From assembly GCF_000719335.1 (NCBI RefSeq), contig NZ_JOGB01000080.1, positions 1 to 42,000 of the forward strand: a stretch of 42,000 nucleotides of DNA. Reading direction: 5' to 3'. The position numbers and the translations under genes are program-made. The notes beneath the pieces were generated by a model. The model did not search any database. It was not told where the DNA came from and saw only the letters and a list, made by a program, of their open reading frames with translations. Positions within the stretch are counted from its first letter, which is position 1. Every line of letters begins with the position of its first letter. Below are positions 8,292-16,305 of this stretch, piece after piece. The DNA comes from Streptomyces sp. NRRL S-87. GTDB taxonomy: Bacteria; Actinomycetota; Actinomycetes; Streptomycetales; Streptomycetaceae.

Positions 8292-9610
8292 GCGTCGGGA
8301 ACCTTCCATCCGAAGCGCGCCTTCAGGGCGGCGCCGTGCGCGGGCAGGTCCTCGGCCTCGGCCAGGGTGACCACGTGGTGGGTGACCTCGGCGAGCGCGT
8401 CGCGCGTGTAGTCGACGATGTGGATGCCGCGCAGGAACGACTGCACGGACAGGCCCGAGGAGTGGCAGGCGCAGCCGCCCGTGGGCAGGACGTGGTTGGA
8501 GCCGGCGCAGTAGTCGCCGAGGGAGACCGGGGCCCAGGGGCCGACGAAGATCGCGCCGGCGTTGCGGACCCGGGCGGCCAGGGCGGCGGCGTCGGCCGTC
8601 TGGATCTCCAGGTGCTCGGCGCCGTACGCGTCGACGACCTTCAGGCCGTCCTCCAGGTCGCGCACCAGCACGACGGCGGACTGCTTGCCGGCGAGGGCGG
8701 GCCTGATCCGGTCCTCGACGTGCTTGGTGGCGGCGACCTGCGGCTCCAGCTCGCGCTCGACGGCGGCCGCGAGCTCCTCGGAGTCGGTGACGAGGACGGC
8801 GGCGGCCAGCGGGTCGTGCTCGGCCTGGCTGATCAGGTCGGCGGCGACGTGCACCGGGTCGGCGGTGGCGTCGGCGAGGACGGCGATCTCGGTCGGGCCG
8901 GCCTCGGTGTCGATGCCGATCTTCCCGGTGAAGTAGCGCTTGGCCGCGGCGACCCAGATGTTGCCGGGGCCGGTGACCATGTTCGCGGGGGCGCACTCCT
9001 CGGTGCCGTACGCGAACATCGCGACGGCCTGGGCGCCGCCGGCCGCGTACACCTCGTCGACCCCGAGCAGCGCGCAGGCGGCCAGGATGGTGGGGTGCGG
9101 CAGGCCGCCGAACTCCACCTGCGGCGGGGACGCGAGCGCGATGGACTCGACGCCCGCCTCCTGGGCCGGGACCACGTTCATGACCACGGACGACGGGTAC
9201 ACCGACCGGCCGCCGGGCGCGTAGAGGCCCACGCGCTCGACGGGCACCCACTTCTCGGTGACCGTGCCGCCGGGGACGACCTGGGTGGTGTGCGGGGTGC
9301 GGCGCTGCTCGGCGTGCACGATGCGGGCGCGCCGGATGGACTCCACCAGCGCGGCGCGGACGGCCGGGTCGAGGTCGTCGAGGGCCTTGCGGAGGGCCTC
9401 CGCGGGGACCCGGATGCGGTCCAGCGTGACCCCGTCGAACCGCTGCGCGTACTCGATCAGCGCCGCGGTGCCGCGATGATGCACGTCCTCGCAGATGGGC
9501 CGGACCTTGTCCAGGGCGGCTTCCACGTCGAACTCGGCACGGGGCAGCAGATCGCGCAGGGCGGCACCCTCGGGGAGGGCGTCGCCGCGCAGGTCGATAC
9601 GAGAGATCAC
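8288..9610 (-). CDS. hisD: Histidinol dehydrogenase
   Basis: A 440-aa zinc enzyme that oxidises histidinol to histidine in two NAD-dependent steps, the end of the pathway. Visible signatures are [25 protein letters not shown], the zinc/active-site block [14 protein letters not shown], the segment [17 protein letters not shown] and the C-terminal His-rich [25 protein letters not shown]. It starts with GTG at 9610 (GTG ATC TCT CGT), preceded by a weak GAGAG. It is the first gene of the his cluster, divergent from the gene at 9749. The 138-bp space between them should hold both promoters. Confidence 0.97.
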   Translation of the reverse strand: MISRIDLRGDALPEGAALRDLLPRAEFDVEAALDKVRPICEDVHHRGTAALIEYAQRFDGVTLDRIRVPAEALRKALDDLDPAVRAALVESIRRARIVHAEQRRTPHTTQVVPGGTVTEKWVPVERVGLYAPGGRSVYPSSVVMNVVPAQEAGVESIALASPPQVEFGGLPHPTILAACALLGVDEVYAAGGAQAVAMFAYGTEECAPANMVTGPGNIWVAAAKRYFTGKIGIDTEAGPTEIAVLADATADPVHVAADLISQAEHDPLAAAVLVTDSEELAAAVERELEPQVAATKHVEDRIRPALAGKQSAVVLVRDLEDGLKVVDAYGAEHLEIQTADAAALAARVRNAGAIFVGPWAPVSLGDYCAGSNHVLPTGGCACHSSGLSVQSFLRGIHIVDYTRDALAEVTHHVVTLAEAEDLPAHGAALKARFGWKVPDA

Positions 9611-9650
9611 AGTCCGATTCTCTCAGACCTGCTCCCGCCACTGGACGTCC

Positions 9651-9667
9651 GTATCACTGGCTGATAC
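9651..9667. promoter_or_regulatory. Inverted repeat in hisD upstream region
   Basis: GTATCA and TGATAC form a perfect 6-bp inverted repeat around CTGGC, 41 bp upstream of the hisD start and in the divergent promoter region. It is the most symmetric element here and is a candidate operator. No regulator is identified. Confidence 0.35.
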
Positions 9668-9748
9668 ACGCCCCGGGTGTCACAGGCCGCGACTACGGTG
9701 CGCAGACGAGGGGGATGACGGGGGACGAGGGGGAAGGGGGAGGCCGTC

Positions 9749-11659
9749 GTGGAGCACGCCAGGGCCGAACGGGCCGAGGAGGACCCGCGGGTCCCGCAGC
9801 AGGAGCGGGCCCGGGAGCAGCGGGCCCCGGGCGGGGGGCCGCCGGCCGCCCCGGCACCGGGGCCGTCACCTGCGCCGGCACCACCTGCGGCGCCGCGTCC
9901 TTCGGGACCCGGGCGGCCGCCCGCGCCGCCGCGCTCTTCGGGGCCGGCGCAGCCACCCGCCCCGCCGCCGGCGCCCGCGTCGGCGCCCCGGGGTGCCGAG
10001 GGACGGTGGGAGGCCCCGGGCGCGCCGGGTCCGGATCCGGACCCGGGGGCGGGCGTGGGGCCGGGCCGGCTGTCGGCGGAGGACCTGGAGGCGGGCGCGC
10101 CGCCGGAGCTCACCGAAGCCGAGCTGCGCATGTGGCGCGCCTTCCGCACCGGCTCGGTCTGCGACCTGTCGGCGCGCGCGGCGGACGTGGACGACCCGTT
10201 CTCCGACCGGCCGTGGGGACCCGAGCGCAGCGTCCGGGCCTGGGTCGTAGCGCTGCTGCTGCTCAGCGGCCCCCCGCCGGTACCGGGCCGGGTGAACTCG
10301 TTCAAGCTGCGCGGTGTCCGCGTGACCGGCCGCCTGGACCTGTCCGGCGGCACCGTCGAGCCGTACGTCGAGATCCAGTCCTGCCGCTTCGACAGCGAGC
10401 TGCTGCTGCCCGAGGCGCGCTTCTCGACCCTGCGGCTGGTGCGCTGCGCCATCCCGCGGATCGAGGGCGCCCGCCTGCACACCGAGGGCGACCTGCACCT
10501 GCCGCGCTGCCGGGTGGCCCGCGGGATCCGGCTGACCGACGCCCAGATCGGGACCGACCTGCTGATCAGCGAGCTGGTGGTGCAGCGCGACCGCAAGGGC
10601 CGGGCGATCGCCGCCGACGGCATGTCGGTCGCGCAGGACTTCCAGGCCGAGATGCTGGAGGCGTACGGGGAGGTCAGCCTGCGCGGCGCGAAGATCGGCG
10701 TGTCGATGAGCCTGCGCGGCGCGAAGCTGCGCAACCCCTACGGGCGCCGGGCGCTGAACGCCCCGCAGCTGACGGTCGAGCGCACCCTGTACCTCACGGC
10801 CGTCGCGCTGGACGGCGAGAGCGGCTCCACTCCCCCGTACGGGATCAGCCAGACGCCCTCGCGCGGGGCGCGGGTCCGGCGCTTCGACTGCCGGGGCGGG
10901 CTGCGGCTGGACGACGGCCGGTTCGGGGACGCGGTGGACTTCTACGGGGCCCGCTTCACCCTCGCCTCCGACCAGGAGGTGTCGCTGCGCCGCATCCAGA
11001 CCCCCGAGCTGCGGTTCGTCGGGGAGCGGCCGGAGCAGGGCCGGGTGGTGCTGTCGGGCGCGAAGGTGGTCAAGCTGGTGGACACCTCGATGAGCTGGCC
11101 CGGGCCCGGCGGGTTCGCGATGGAGGGGTTCTCGTACGAGATCCTCGCCCCGCGGGGCCACTTCCCGCTGGTGCGGCGCCTGGAGTGGGTCGAGGCGGCG
11201 ACCCCGGAGTACTCGCCGGAGCCGTACGAGCGGCTGGCCGCGGTGCTGCGCAACAGCGGCGAGGACGCGGACGCACGGCAGGTGCTGCTGGCCAAGCAGC
11301 GCAGGCGGCGCGAGACCCTGCCGCTGGCCGCCAAGGCGTGGGGCGTCCTGCAGGACTGGACGGTGGCCTACGGCTACCGCCCGGGCCGGGCCGCGGTCTG
11401 GATGCTGGTGCTGTGGGCGGCCGGGGCGGTGGCGTTTTCCGGCCATCAGCCGCCCGCGATCAAGCCGGACGAGCACCCGGACTGGAACCCGGTGCTGTAC
11501 TCCCTCGACCTCCTGGTGCCCGTGGTCGACCTGGGTCAGGACGGGTACTGGAGGCTGGAGGGCGTCTGGCAATGGGTGGCCGCGGCCCTGATCCTGATGG
11601 GCTGGGTCCTCGCGACGACCGTCGCGGCGGGGGCCTCGCGACTTCTCCGGCGGGGCTGA
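9749..11659 (+). CDS. Repeat-rich membrane protein, function unknown
   Basis: A 636-aa protein starting with GTG at 9749, preceded by a purine-rich AGGGGGAGG 5 nt upstream. Residues 1-110 are a Pro/Ala/Gly-rich disordered region. Residues 120-480 contain irregular short beta repeats of the kind GVRVTGRLDLSG, LRLVRCAIPRIEGA, GDLHLPRCRVARGIRLTDAQIG and SLRGAKIGVSMSLRGAKLRN, suggestive of a right-handed beta-solenoid related to pentapeptide-type folds. Two transmembrane helices close the protein (AAVWMLVLWAAGAVAF and VAAALILMGWVLATTVAAG) with an external loop between. Streptomyces homologues are often labelled membrane-associated oxidoreductase, but I see no nucleotide, flavin or metal motif to support that. 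A basic QVLLAKQRRRRE segment precedes the membrane part. Confidence 0.85.
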   Translation: MEHARAERAEEDPRVPQQERAREQRAPGGGPPAAPAPGPSPAPAPPAAPRPSGPGRPPAPPRSSGPAQPPAPPPAPASAPRGAEGRWEAPGAPGPDPDPGAGVGPGRLSAEDLEAGAPPELTEAELRMWRAFRTGSVCDLSARAADVDDPFSDRPWGPERSVRAWVVALLLLSGPPPVPGRVNSFKLRGVRVTGRLDLSGGTVEPYVEIQSCRFDSELLLPEARFSTLRLVRCAIPRIEGARLHTEGDLHLPRCRVARGIRLTDAQIGTDLLISELVVQRDRKGRAIAADGMSVAQDFQAEMLEAYGEVSLRGAKIGVSMSLRGAKLRNPYGRRALNAPQLTVERTLYLTAVALDGESGSTPPYGISQTPSRGARVRRFDCRGGLRLDDGRFGDAVDFYGARFTLASDQEVSLRRIQTPELRFVGERPEQGRVVLSGAKVVKLVDTSMSWPGPGGFAMEGFSYEILAPRGHFPLVRRLEWVEAATPEYSPEPYERLAAVLRNSGEDADARQVLLAKQRRRRETLPLAAKAWGVLQDWTVAYGYRPGRAAVWMLVLWAAGAVAFSGHQPPAIKPDEHPDWNPVLYSLDLLVPVVDLGQDGYWRLEGVWQWVAAALILMGWVLATTVAAGASRLLRRG

Positions 11660-11779
11660 TGGGCAGGCGGGGGTGGGTGTGAAGCGGGAGCAGTGGCGGG
11701 ACGCCGGGCGGCCGGGTCCGCGTACGGGGGTGCCGGCGATGGTTCCGACCGGGATGGCACGGCGCGCCGTCGGGCCCAT

Positions 11780-11785
11780 TACGCT
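11780..11785 (+). promoter_or_regulatory. -10-like TACGCT, leaderless start
   Basis: TACGCT (TANNNT pattern) is 6 nt upstream of the GTG at 11792 and no Shine-Dalgarno sequence is present. A leaderless transcript is inferred. Confidence 0.45.
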
Positions 11786-11791
11786 TCCGTC

Positions 11792-12532
11792 GTGACCTCC
11801 GTTCGCCTGCCGCTCTTCCCGCTGAACTCGGTGCTGTTCCCGGGGCTCGTCCTGCCCCTGAACGTCTTCGAGGAGCGCTATCGCGCCATGATGCGCGAGC
11901 TGTTGAAGCACGGCGAGGACGAGCCGCGCCGGTTCGCCGTCGTCGCCATCCGCGACGGCCGCGAAGTTGCCCCCACCGCGCCGGGCATGCCCGATCCGAC
12001 CGCACTGCCCGAGAAGGGCCCGGCAGCGGGCTTCGGGCCCGACCCGATCCAGGCCTTCCACCGGGTGGGCTGCATCGCCGACGCGGCCACGATCCGGGAG
12101 CGGTCGGACGGCAGCTTCGAGGTACTGGCCACCGGCACGACGCGGGTGCGGCTGGTGTCGGTGGACGCGAGCGGTCCGTTCCTGACGGCGGAGCTGGAGG
12201 AGCTGCCGGAGGACCCGGGCGAGGGCGCGGGGGCGCTGGCGGAGGGCGTGCTGCGGGCGTTCCGCGCGTACCAGAAGCGGCTGGCCGGGGCGCGCGAGCG
12301 GTCGCTGGCGACGGCGGCGGAGCTGCCGGACGAGCCGTCCGTGGTCTCGTACCTGGTCGCGGCGGCCGCCGTGCTGGACATCCCGGCCAAGCAGCGGCTG
12401 CTGCAGGCGCCGGACACGGCGACGCGGCTGTCGGAGGAGCTGAAGCTGCTGCGTGCGGAGACCGCGGTGATCCGGCACCTGCCGTCGCTGCCGGCGGTCG
12501 AGCTGACGCGGGCTCCCACGAGCCCGAACTGA
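11792..12532 (+). CDS. Lon N-terminal (substrate-binding) domain protein
   Basis: A 246-aa stand-alone LON_substr_bdg (Lon-N/PUA-like) protein with no AAA+ or protease domain. The family start VRLPLFPLNSVLFPGLVLPLNVFEERYRAMMREL is clear, followed by FAVVAIRDGREV, QAFHRVGCIADAATIRERSDGSFEVLATGTTRVRL, and a helical C-terminal half ending in a helix pair. Lon-N domains bind unfolded substrates; the role of stand-alone versions is not established. I chose GTG 11792 (V-T-S-V-R-L-P) from the family pattern and the -10-like hexamer just upstream. It is followed after 13 bp by the ybaK-like gene, so they are probably co-transcribed. Confidence 0.92.
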   Translation: MTSVRLPLFPLNSVLFPGLVLPLNVFEERYRAMMRELLKHGEDEPRRFAVVAIRDGREVAPTAPGMPDPTALPEKGPAAGFGPDPIQAFHRVGCIADAATIRERSDGSFEVLATGTTRVRLVSVDASGPFLTAELEELPEDPGEGAGALAEGVLRAFRAYQKRLAGARERSLATAAELPDEPSVVSYLVAAAAVLDIPAKQRLLQAPDTATRLSEELKLLRAETAVIRHLPSLPAVELTRAPTSPN

Positions 12533-12545
12533 GGGGTTCCGAGGG

Positions 12546-13052
12546 ATGGCGAAGAAGGCGAAGCAGAACGCCGGCGGGCCCGGGGGCACCCCGGCCACGG
12601 TGGCCCTGACGGGCGCGGGCGTGCCGTTCACGGTGCACGCGTACGAGCACGACCCCGCCGTGACCTCGTACGGCGAGGAGGCCGCGGCGGCCATGGGGGT
12701 GTCCCCGGACCGGGTCTTCAAGACCCTGGTCGCGGAGGTCGACGGCGCCCTGACGGTCGCGGTGGTGCCGGTCGCGGGCTCCCTCGACCTCAAGGCCCTG
12801 GCGGCCGCGGTGGGGGCGAAGCGGGCGGTCATGGCCGACCCGGCCGCGGCGGAGCGGTCCTCCGGTTACGTCCGCGGCGGCATCTCCCCCCTGGGGCAGC
12901 GCCGCCGCCTCCCCACGGTCCTCGACACCTCCGCCTCCGGCCACGCCACGATCTGCGTCTCGGCCGGCCGCCGCGGCCTGGAGGTCGAACTGGCCCCCAC
13001 CGACCTGGCCACCCTCACCGACGCCACGCTGGCACCCATCGCCCGCCCCTGA
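12546..13052 (+). CDS. ybaK: Cys-tRNA(Pro)/Cys-tRNA(Cys) deacylase YbaK-type
   Basis: A 168-aa trans-editing protein of the YbaK/EbsC family that hydrolyses cysteine mischarged on tRNA-Pro. Signatures: FTVHAYEHDPAVTSYGEEAAAAMG, PDRVFKTLVAEVDGALTVAVVPVAG (with the catalytic Lys region), GYVRGGISPLGQRRRLPTVLD and VSAGRRGLEVELAPTDLA. The basic N-terminus (MAKKAKQNAGG) is typical of actinobacterial members. Start is ATG 12546, 13 bp after the Lon-N gene. No recognised terminator follows before the intergenic repeat. Confidence 0.93.
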   Translation: MAKKAKQNAGGPGGTPATVALTGAGVPFTVHAYEHDPAVTSYGEEAAAAMGVSPDRVFKTLVAEVDGALTVAVVPVAGSLDLKALAAAVGAKRAVMADPAAAERSSGYVRGGISPLGQRRRLPTVLDTSASGHATICVSAGRRGLEVELAPTDLATLTDATLAPIARP

Positions 13053-13144
13053 CCCTTCGGGCCGGCGCACGGGAGGGGCGCTGCGGGAGCCCCTCACGGG
13101 AGTCCAGAGCCACCCCAGGCGCTGCCTCACGGGCCTGCCGCCGC

Positions 13145-13270
13145 GACCCGGGTCACCGCCTCACGAGAGTGCCGCCCCGTGGTGTGTGGGGGAGGCGCTT
13201 GACTGGGGTGGCAGGCTGGACCGGAGGCAGGCCCGGGCCGAGGGTGGCCGAAGGCCAGGGCGAAGCCCCA
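13145..13270 (+). repeat. Dispersed intergenic repeat, copy B
   Basis: The core 13176-13270 matches 41908-42000 at almost every base and copy A in reverse complement. The GACCCGGGTC palindrome (13145-13154) lies 21 bp before the core and is shared. Two adjacent mini-hairpins are present: GGCC-GAA-GGCC (13246-13256) and GGGC-GAA-GCCC (13258-13268). The first hairpin's loop is GAA here but GCA in copy C, with its stem intact. It occupies the 276-bp gap between the convergent ybaK and DUF2567-like genes; the rest of the gap shows nothing recognisable. Confidence 0.88.
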
Positions 13271-13328
13271 AAGCCCTCGGGGTGGGCCTGCCGCAGGGCC
13301 TGCGGTCAGGCCCCACCCGGCTCAGGGG

Positions 13329-14048
13329 TCAGAGGACCGGCGGCTGCTGGTCGCCGGGGACGGCGTGCCGGGGCATCGCATCGGAGCGAGCCGTGTCGCG
13401 GGGGGCGTGGCGGTCAGCCCCGGCGGCGTCTGACGGAGCGGCGTCGGACGGAGCGGCGTGGACGTGGGGCGGCGGGTACGCACCGGACTCCCACTCGGGC
13501 GCCGGGTCGCGCGGTCCCCACAGGGCCACGCAGCCCAGGTGGGTGGCGACGGCCGCCATCGGCCACACCAGCACCACCCCGAAGGCCAACAACTGCAGCG
13601 GTGCGTCGAACGGCACGCCCTTGCCCGCCGCCCTCGCCGCCGCGATCACGTCGCGCGTCGGCCCGAGCCACACCCCGAGCCGCCAGCCGAGCAGCGCGGC
13701 GAGCAGGGATCCGAAGGCCAGGCCCACCACCACTGCGGCCCCGCCGCGCCGGCGGAACAGGAAGGCGGCCAGGCCGGACAGCAGGCCCAGCCCCAGCGAG
13801 ATCAGGAAGAAGGTTCCGTCGGCCCCGGCCCGACCCTCGTTCTCGGTGTCCGAGAGGAACACGGCCTCGCCGTTCGAGACGTACTGCACGCGCGGCGCGA
13901 GCCAGACCCACAGCAGTGCCAGCACGACGCCCGCGACGGTGACGGCCAGCATGACCGCCGCCCCGTCCTTGAGGTCCTGGGCGAGGGAGGACTCGGGGTC
14001 CCCGTCGTGCGGCGCGGGGGTCACGGGAGCGGTGTTGGCTTCGGTCAC
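13329..14048 (-). CDS. DUF2567-like membrane protein
   Basis: A 239-aa membrane protein with four hydrophobic helices: AAVMLAVTVAGVVLALLWVWLA, FFLISLGLGLLSGLAAFLF, AVVVGLAFGSLLAALLGWRLGVWLG and LLAFGVVLVWPMAAVATHLGCVALWG. The stretch between the first two (APRVQYVSNGEAVFLSDTENEGRAGADGTFF) and the WRLGVWLGPT segment resemble DUF2567 proteins of actinomycetes; this is from memory. The C-terminal tail is His/Ala/Asp-rich with duplicated PSDAA motifs. GTG 14048 is chosen because CACGAT sits 6 nt upstream with no Shine-Dalgarno sequence and the upstream open frame is repeat-derived. It is on the same strand as the ABC pair upstream, 327 bp away. Function unknown. Confidence 0.75.
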   Translation of the reverse strand: MTEANTAPVTPAPHDGDPESSLAQDLKDGAAVMLAVTVAGVVLALLWVWLAPRVQYVSNGEAVFLSDTENEGRAGADGTFFLISLGLGLLSGLAAFLFRRRGGAAVVVGLAFGSLLAALLGWRLGVWLGPTRDVIAAARAAGKGVPFDAPLQLLAFGVVLVWPMAAVATHLGCVALWGPRDPAPEWESGAYPPPHVHAAPSDAAPSDAAGADRHAPRDTARSDAMPRHAVPGDQQPPVL

Positions 14049-14375
14049 CCAGACATCGTGCCAGGTGGTCCGCCGCCCCGCGCCGCCGGAGTGTCCCCGG
14101 GCCGCGACCACGGCCCACCCCAGCACTCCGCAGAGCCCGGTCCAGGCCACCCCACCGCCGCGCACCGACCAGCGGCCCGCCCGAACCGGCGGCGGATCGG
14201 CGCACCACACCGCACGGCAGGCGGCGGGGTACAGCGGACGGCTGACAGCAGACAGCAGACAGCAGACAGCAGACAGCAGACAGCAGACAGCAGACAGCCA
14301 TCCACCCACCACCGCCGACACCCACCCGCCACCGCAGCCGCCACCCCAGCCGCAGCCACCGCCCCCGGCACGCGG
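14049..14375. other. 327-bp gap holding a heptamer repeat
   Basis: This gap between the ABC permease stop and the DUF2567-like start has no convincing gene. It contains the ACAGCAG heptamer array and otherwise Pro/Ala-coding-like low-complexity C-rich DNA on the plus strand. The -10-like CACGAT for the downstream gene is at its left edge. Open frames crossing the repeat read as LSAVCCLLSAVCC-type low complexity and are rejected. Confidence 0.6.
14245..14298. repeat. Heptanucleotide tandem array (ACAGCAG)x7
   Basis: Seven perfect head-to-tail copies of ACAGCAG run from 14245 to 14293 and a partial eighth follows. The period of 7 is not a multiple of 3, consistent with non-coding DNA. Slippage would change the spacing upstream of the gene at 14048. 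Confidence 0.92.
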
Positions 14376-15209
14376 TCAGCGGACCGCCGCGCGCCGGTAG
14401 GCCCAGGTGGCCGCGGCCAGCGAGACGACGCCGACCCCGGCGCAGACGGCCAGGTCGAGGGCGACCACCGGCCAGTCGGGATGCGGGGCGAACGTACGGG
14501 CGAACGCCTCGACCCCGTACGTGGACGGCAGCAGGCCCCGCGCCCACACGATCACGTCCGGCATCCGCTCCGGCGGCAGCACGCCGAGCAGCAGCGCCGC
14601 CGACATGCCGAGCTGCCCGGCGAGGGTGGCCAGCTCCTGCCGCGGAGCCAGCAGCCCCAGGGCCGCGCCGAGCCCGGACAGGGCAGCCCCGGCCAGCGGG
14701 ACGACCGCCAACAGCACCCACAGCCCGCTCATCGGCAGCCCGAACAGCAGGCAGCCGAAGACCGCCGTGACGAAGGTGCCGGGCACGGTGAAGGAGGCGT
14801 ACGCCGCGGCCGCGCCGAGCACCACCGAGGCGGGCGGCACCGGCAGCGTGGCGTAGTGGTCGAGGCCACCGCCGGCGCGCAGCTGGCCGAAGTACTGGGC
14901 GAGGAGGTTGAGTGCGACGAAGGCCACGACCAGCACCGACGAGCCGGCCACCACGGCCTGCGCCTCGGTTGACCCGCCGCCGTCGACCACGCCGCGCATG
15001 AGGATCATGATGCCGACGGACTGGAACGTCGCCACGAAGAGCAGCGGGATACGCGCCACCCGGGCCCGCGACAGCTGGGCCCGGTACACGGCCGCGAGCG
15101 CGGGCCACAGCCGCGCCCTGGGGGCCAGCGGTGCGGCCAGCGGTGCGGCCAGCGGTGCGGCCAGCGGTGCGGCTTCCGCCACTGCCGCCTCCACGGTCCC
15201 GTCGGTCAC
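14376..15209 (-). CDS. ABC-2 type transporter permease
   Basis: A 277-aa integral membrane subunit with about six helices (for example IPLLFVATFQSVGIMILM, AVVAGSSVLVVAFVALNLLAQYF, WVLLAVVPLAGAALSGLGAALGLLAP and VVALDLAVCAGVGVVSLAAATWAYR), the layout of ABC-2 exporters. The segment ARGLLPSTYGVEAFARTF is the usual ABC-2 C-terminal signature region. Start is GTG 15209, overlapping the ATPase stop by 4 nt. Its N-terminal tail contains four exact 12-bp repeats encoding A-A-P-L units. The substrate is unknown; related pairs export drugs or lipids. Confidence 0.88.
   Translation of the reverse strand: MTDGTVEAAVAEAAPLAAPLAAPLAAPLAPRARLWPALAAVYRAQLSRARVARIPLLFVATFQSVGIMILMRGVVDGGGSTEAQAVVAGSSVLVVAFVALNLLAQYFGQLRAGGGLDHYATLPVPPASVVLGAAAAYASFTVPGTFVTAVFGCLLFGLPMSGLWVLLAVVPLAGAALSGLGAALGLLAPRQELATLAGQLGMSAALLLGVLPPERMPDVIVWARGLLPSTYGVEAFARTFAPHPDWPVVALDLAVCAGVGVVSLAAATWAYRRAAVR
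15125..15172. repeat. 12-bp in-frame tandem repeat in permease N-terminus
   Basis: Four exact copies of CCAGCGGTGCGG (15125-15172) encode a repeated Ala-Ala-Pro-Leu motif in the cytoplasmic N-terminus of the permease. Copy number could vary without breaking the frame. Confidence 0.9.
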
Positions 15210-16252
15210 GACTTCACCAGCCCCTTCGTCCGCCCGCCAAGGGCCAGGTACACGTCCTCCAGGCTCGGCGTGGCCAGCGAGAAGTCGTCCAGCGCCGCGA
15301 AGGCCGGTCCGCCGGTCACGGCGGCCACGGCCGCCCGCGCCTCGTCGGGACCCATCCGCAGGACCCAGCGCCGCCCGGCCTCGGCGGCCAGCGGCCGCAG
15401 CGCGGCCACCTCCGCGACCTCGACCGGCGGTCGGTCCCGCCAGACCAGTTCCAGCCGGACCTCGTCGGCGACCCGCGCCTTGAGCCCGGCGGGCGTGTCG
15501 CAGGCGATGACGCGGCCGCGGTCGACGACGGCGACCCGGTCGAGGACGGTCTCGGCCTCGATGACGTTGTGGGTGACCAGCAGCACGGTCGTGCCGCGCT
15601 CGGCGCGACGCCGGTCCACGGCGGACCACACGGCCCGCCGGGCCACCGGGTCCATGCCGGTGGTCGGCTCGTCGAGCACGAGCACGGGCCGCTCGCCGGC
15701 CAGCGCCGCGCCGAAGCAGGCCAGCCGCCGCTGGCCGCCGGACAGCTTCTTCAGGGGGCGCCCGGCGATCGCGCCGAGGTCGAGCTCCTCCACCACCGCG
15801 TCCCGCTCGGCCCGCGCCTCGCGGGCGGCCAGCCCGCGCAGCCGGGCCGTGGTCTCCACGGCCAGGGAGACGGTCAGCTCGTCGAGGGCGGTGGACTCCT
15901 GCCCCAGGTACGCCAGCAGGCGGGCGGCGCGCTCGGGGTGGCGCACGAGGTCGTGGCCGAGCAGCTGCACGCTGCCGGAATCGGGCCGGAGCAGACCGGT
16001 CAGCTGGCGCACCAGCGTGGACTTCCCGGCCCCGTTGGGTCCGAGCAGCCCGAAGATCTCGCCCCGCAGGACCTCGAGCGAGATCCCGTCGGAGGCCCGT
16101 ACGGCCGGCATCGCCGGCACACCGCGCCCACCCCGCAGCGCGGGGTACGTCTTGACCAGGTCCCGCACGACGCAGACGGTCTCGAGGGGCTGGACGGTCC
16201 CCCCAGGAGAGTCCTGAACGTCCGATTCCGTTTGTGCCGTGCCCGTGCTCAC
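15206..16252 (-). CDS. ABC transporter ATP-binding protein
   Basis: A 348-aa ABC ATPase of the DrrA/NatA-like exporter class. Walker A is GPNGAGKST (71-79), the Q-loop is near YLGQES, the signature is LSGGQ (170-174), Walker B is LVLDEP (191-196) and the H-loop is LLVTHN. A C-terminal domain of about 100 residues ends in PSLEDVYLALGGRTKG, typical of this class. The GTG start (16252) has TAGGCT on the minus strand 8 nt upstream and no Shine-Dalgarno sequence, so the mRNA may be leaderless. It is coupled to the permease by a 4-nt overlap. Confidence 0.93.
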   Translation of the reverse strand: MSTGTAQTESDVQDSPGGTVQPLETVCVVRDLVKTYPALRGGRGVPAMPAVRASDGISLEVLRGEIFGLLGPNGAGKSTLVRQLTGLLRPDSGSVQLLGHDLVRHPERAARLLAYLGQESTALDELTVSLAVETTARLRGLAAREARAERDAVVEELDLGAIAGRPLKKLSGGQRRLACFGAALAGERPVLVLDEPTTGMDPVARRAVWSAVDRRRAERGTTVLLVTHNVIEAETVLDRVAVVDRGRVIACDTPAGLKARVADEVRLELVWRDRPPVEVAEVAALRPLAAEAGRRWVLRMGPDEARAAVAAVTGGPAFAALDDFSLATPSLEDVYLALGGRTKGLVKS

Positions 16253-16260
16253 GAAGGAGC

Positions 16261-16266
16261 AGCCTA
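16261..16266 (-). promoter_or_regulatory. -10-like TAGGCT for the ABC operon
   Basis: On the minus strand TAGGCT lies 8 nt upstream of the GTG at 16252, with no Shine-Dalgarno sequence between. It is inferred to be the -10 element of a leaderless transcript. Confidence 0.4.
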
Positions 16267-16305
16267 CGGGGTCCCGGCCCCGGCGTCGGCCTCGGGGCAG
16301 GCCGC

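Noticed and set aside
9866..12832. A 988-codon minus-strand open frame over the membrane-protein and Lon-N genes
   Set aside because: It is antisense to clear plus-strand genes; the composition is an Arg/Pro/Ala shadow.
13145..13270. Insertion sequence or MITE with terminal inverted repeats
   Set aside because: The repeat has only short internal hairpins. No long terminal inverted repeats, target-site duplications or transposase were seen.
14245..14298. CRISPR-like array
   Set aside because: The unit is 7 bp and directly abutting, without spacers; no cas gene is present.
13329..14321. Extended start for the DUF2567-like gene through the heptamer array
   Set aside because: The added N-terminus would consist of repeat-derived LSAVCCLLSAVCC and Pro/Arg low complexity; the GTG at 14048 has a better upstream signal.
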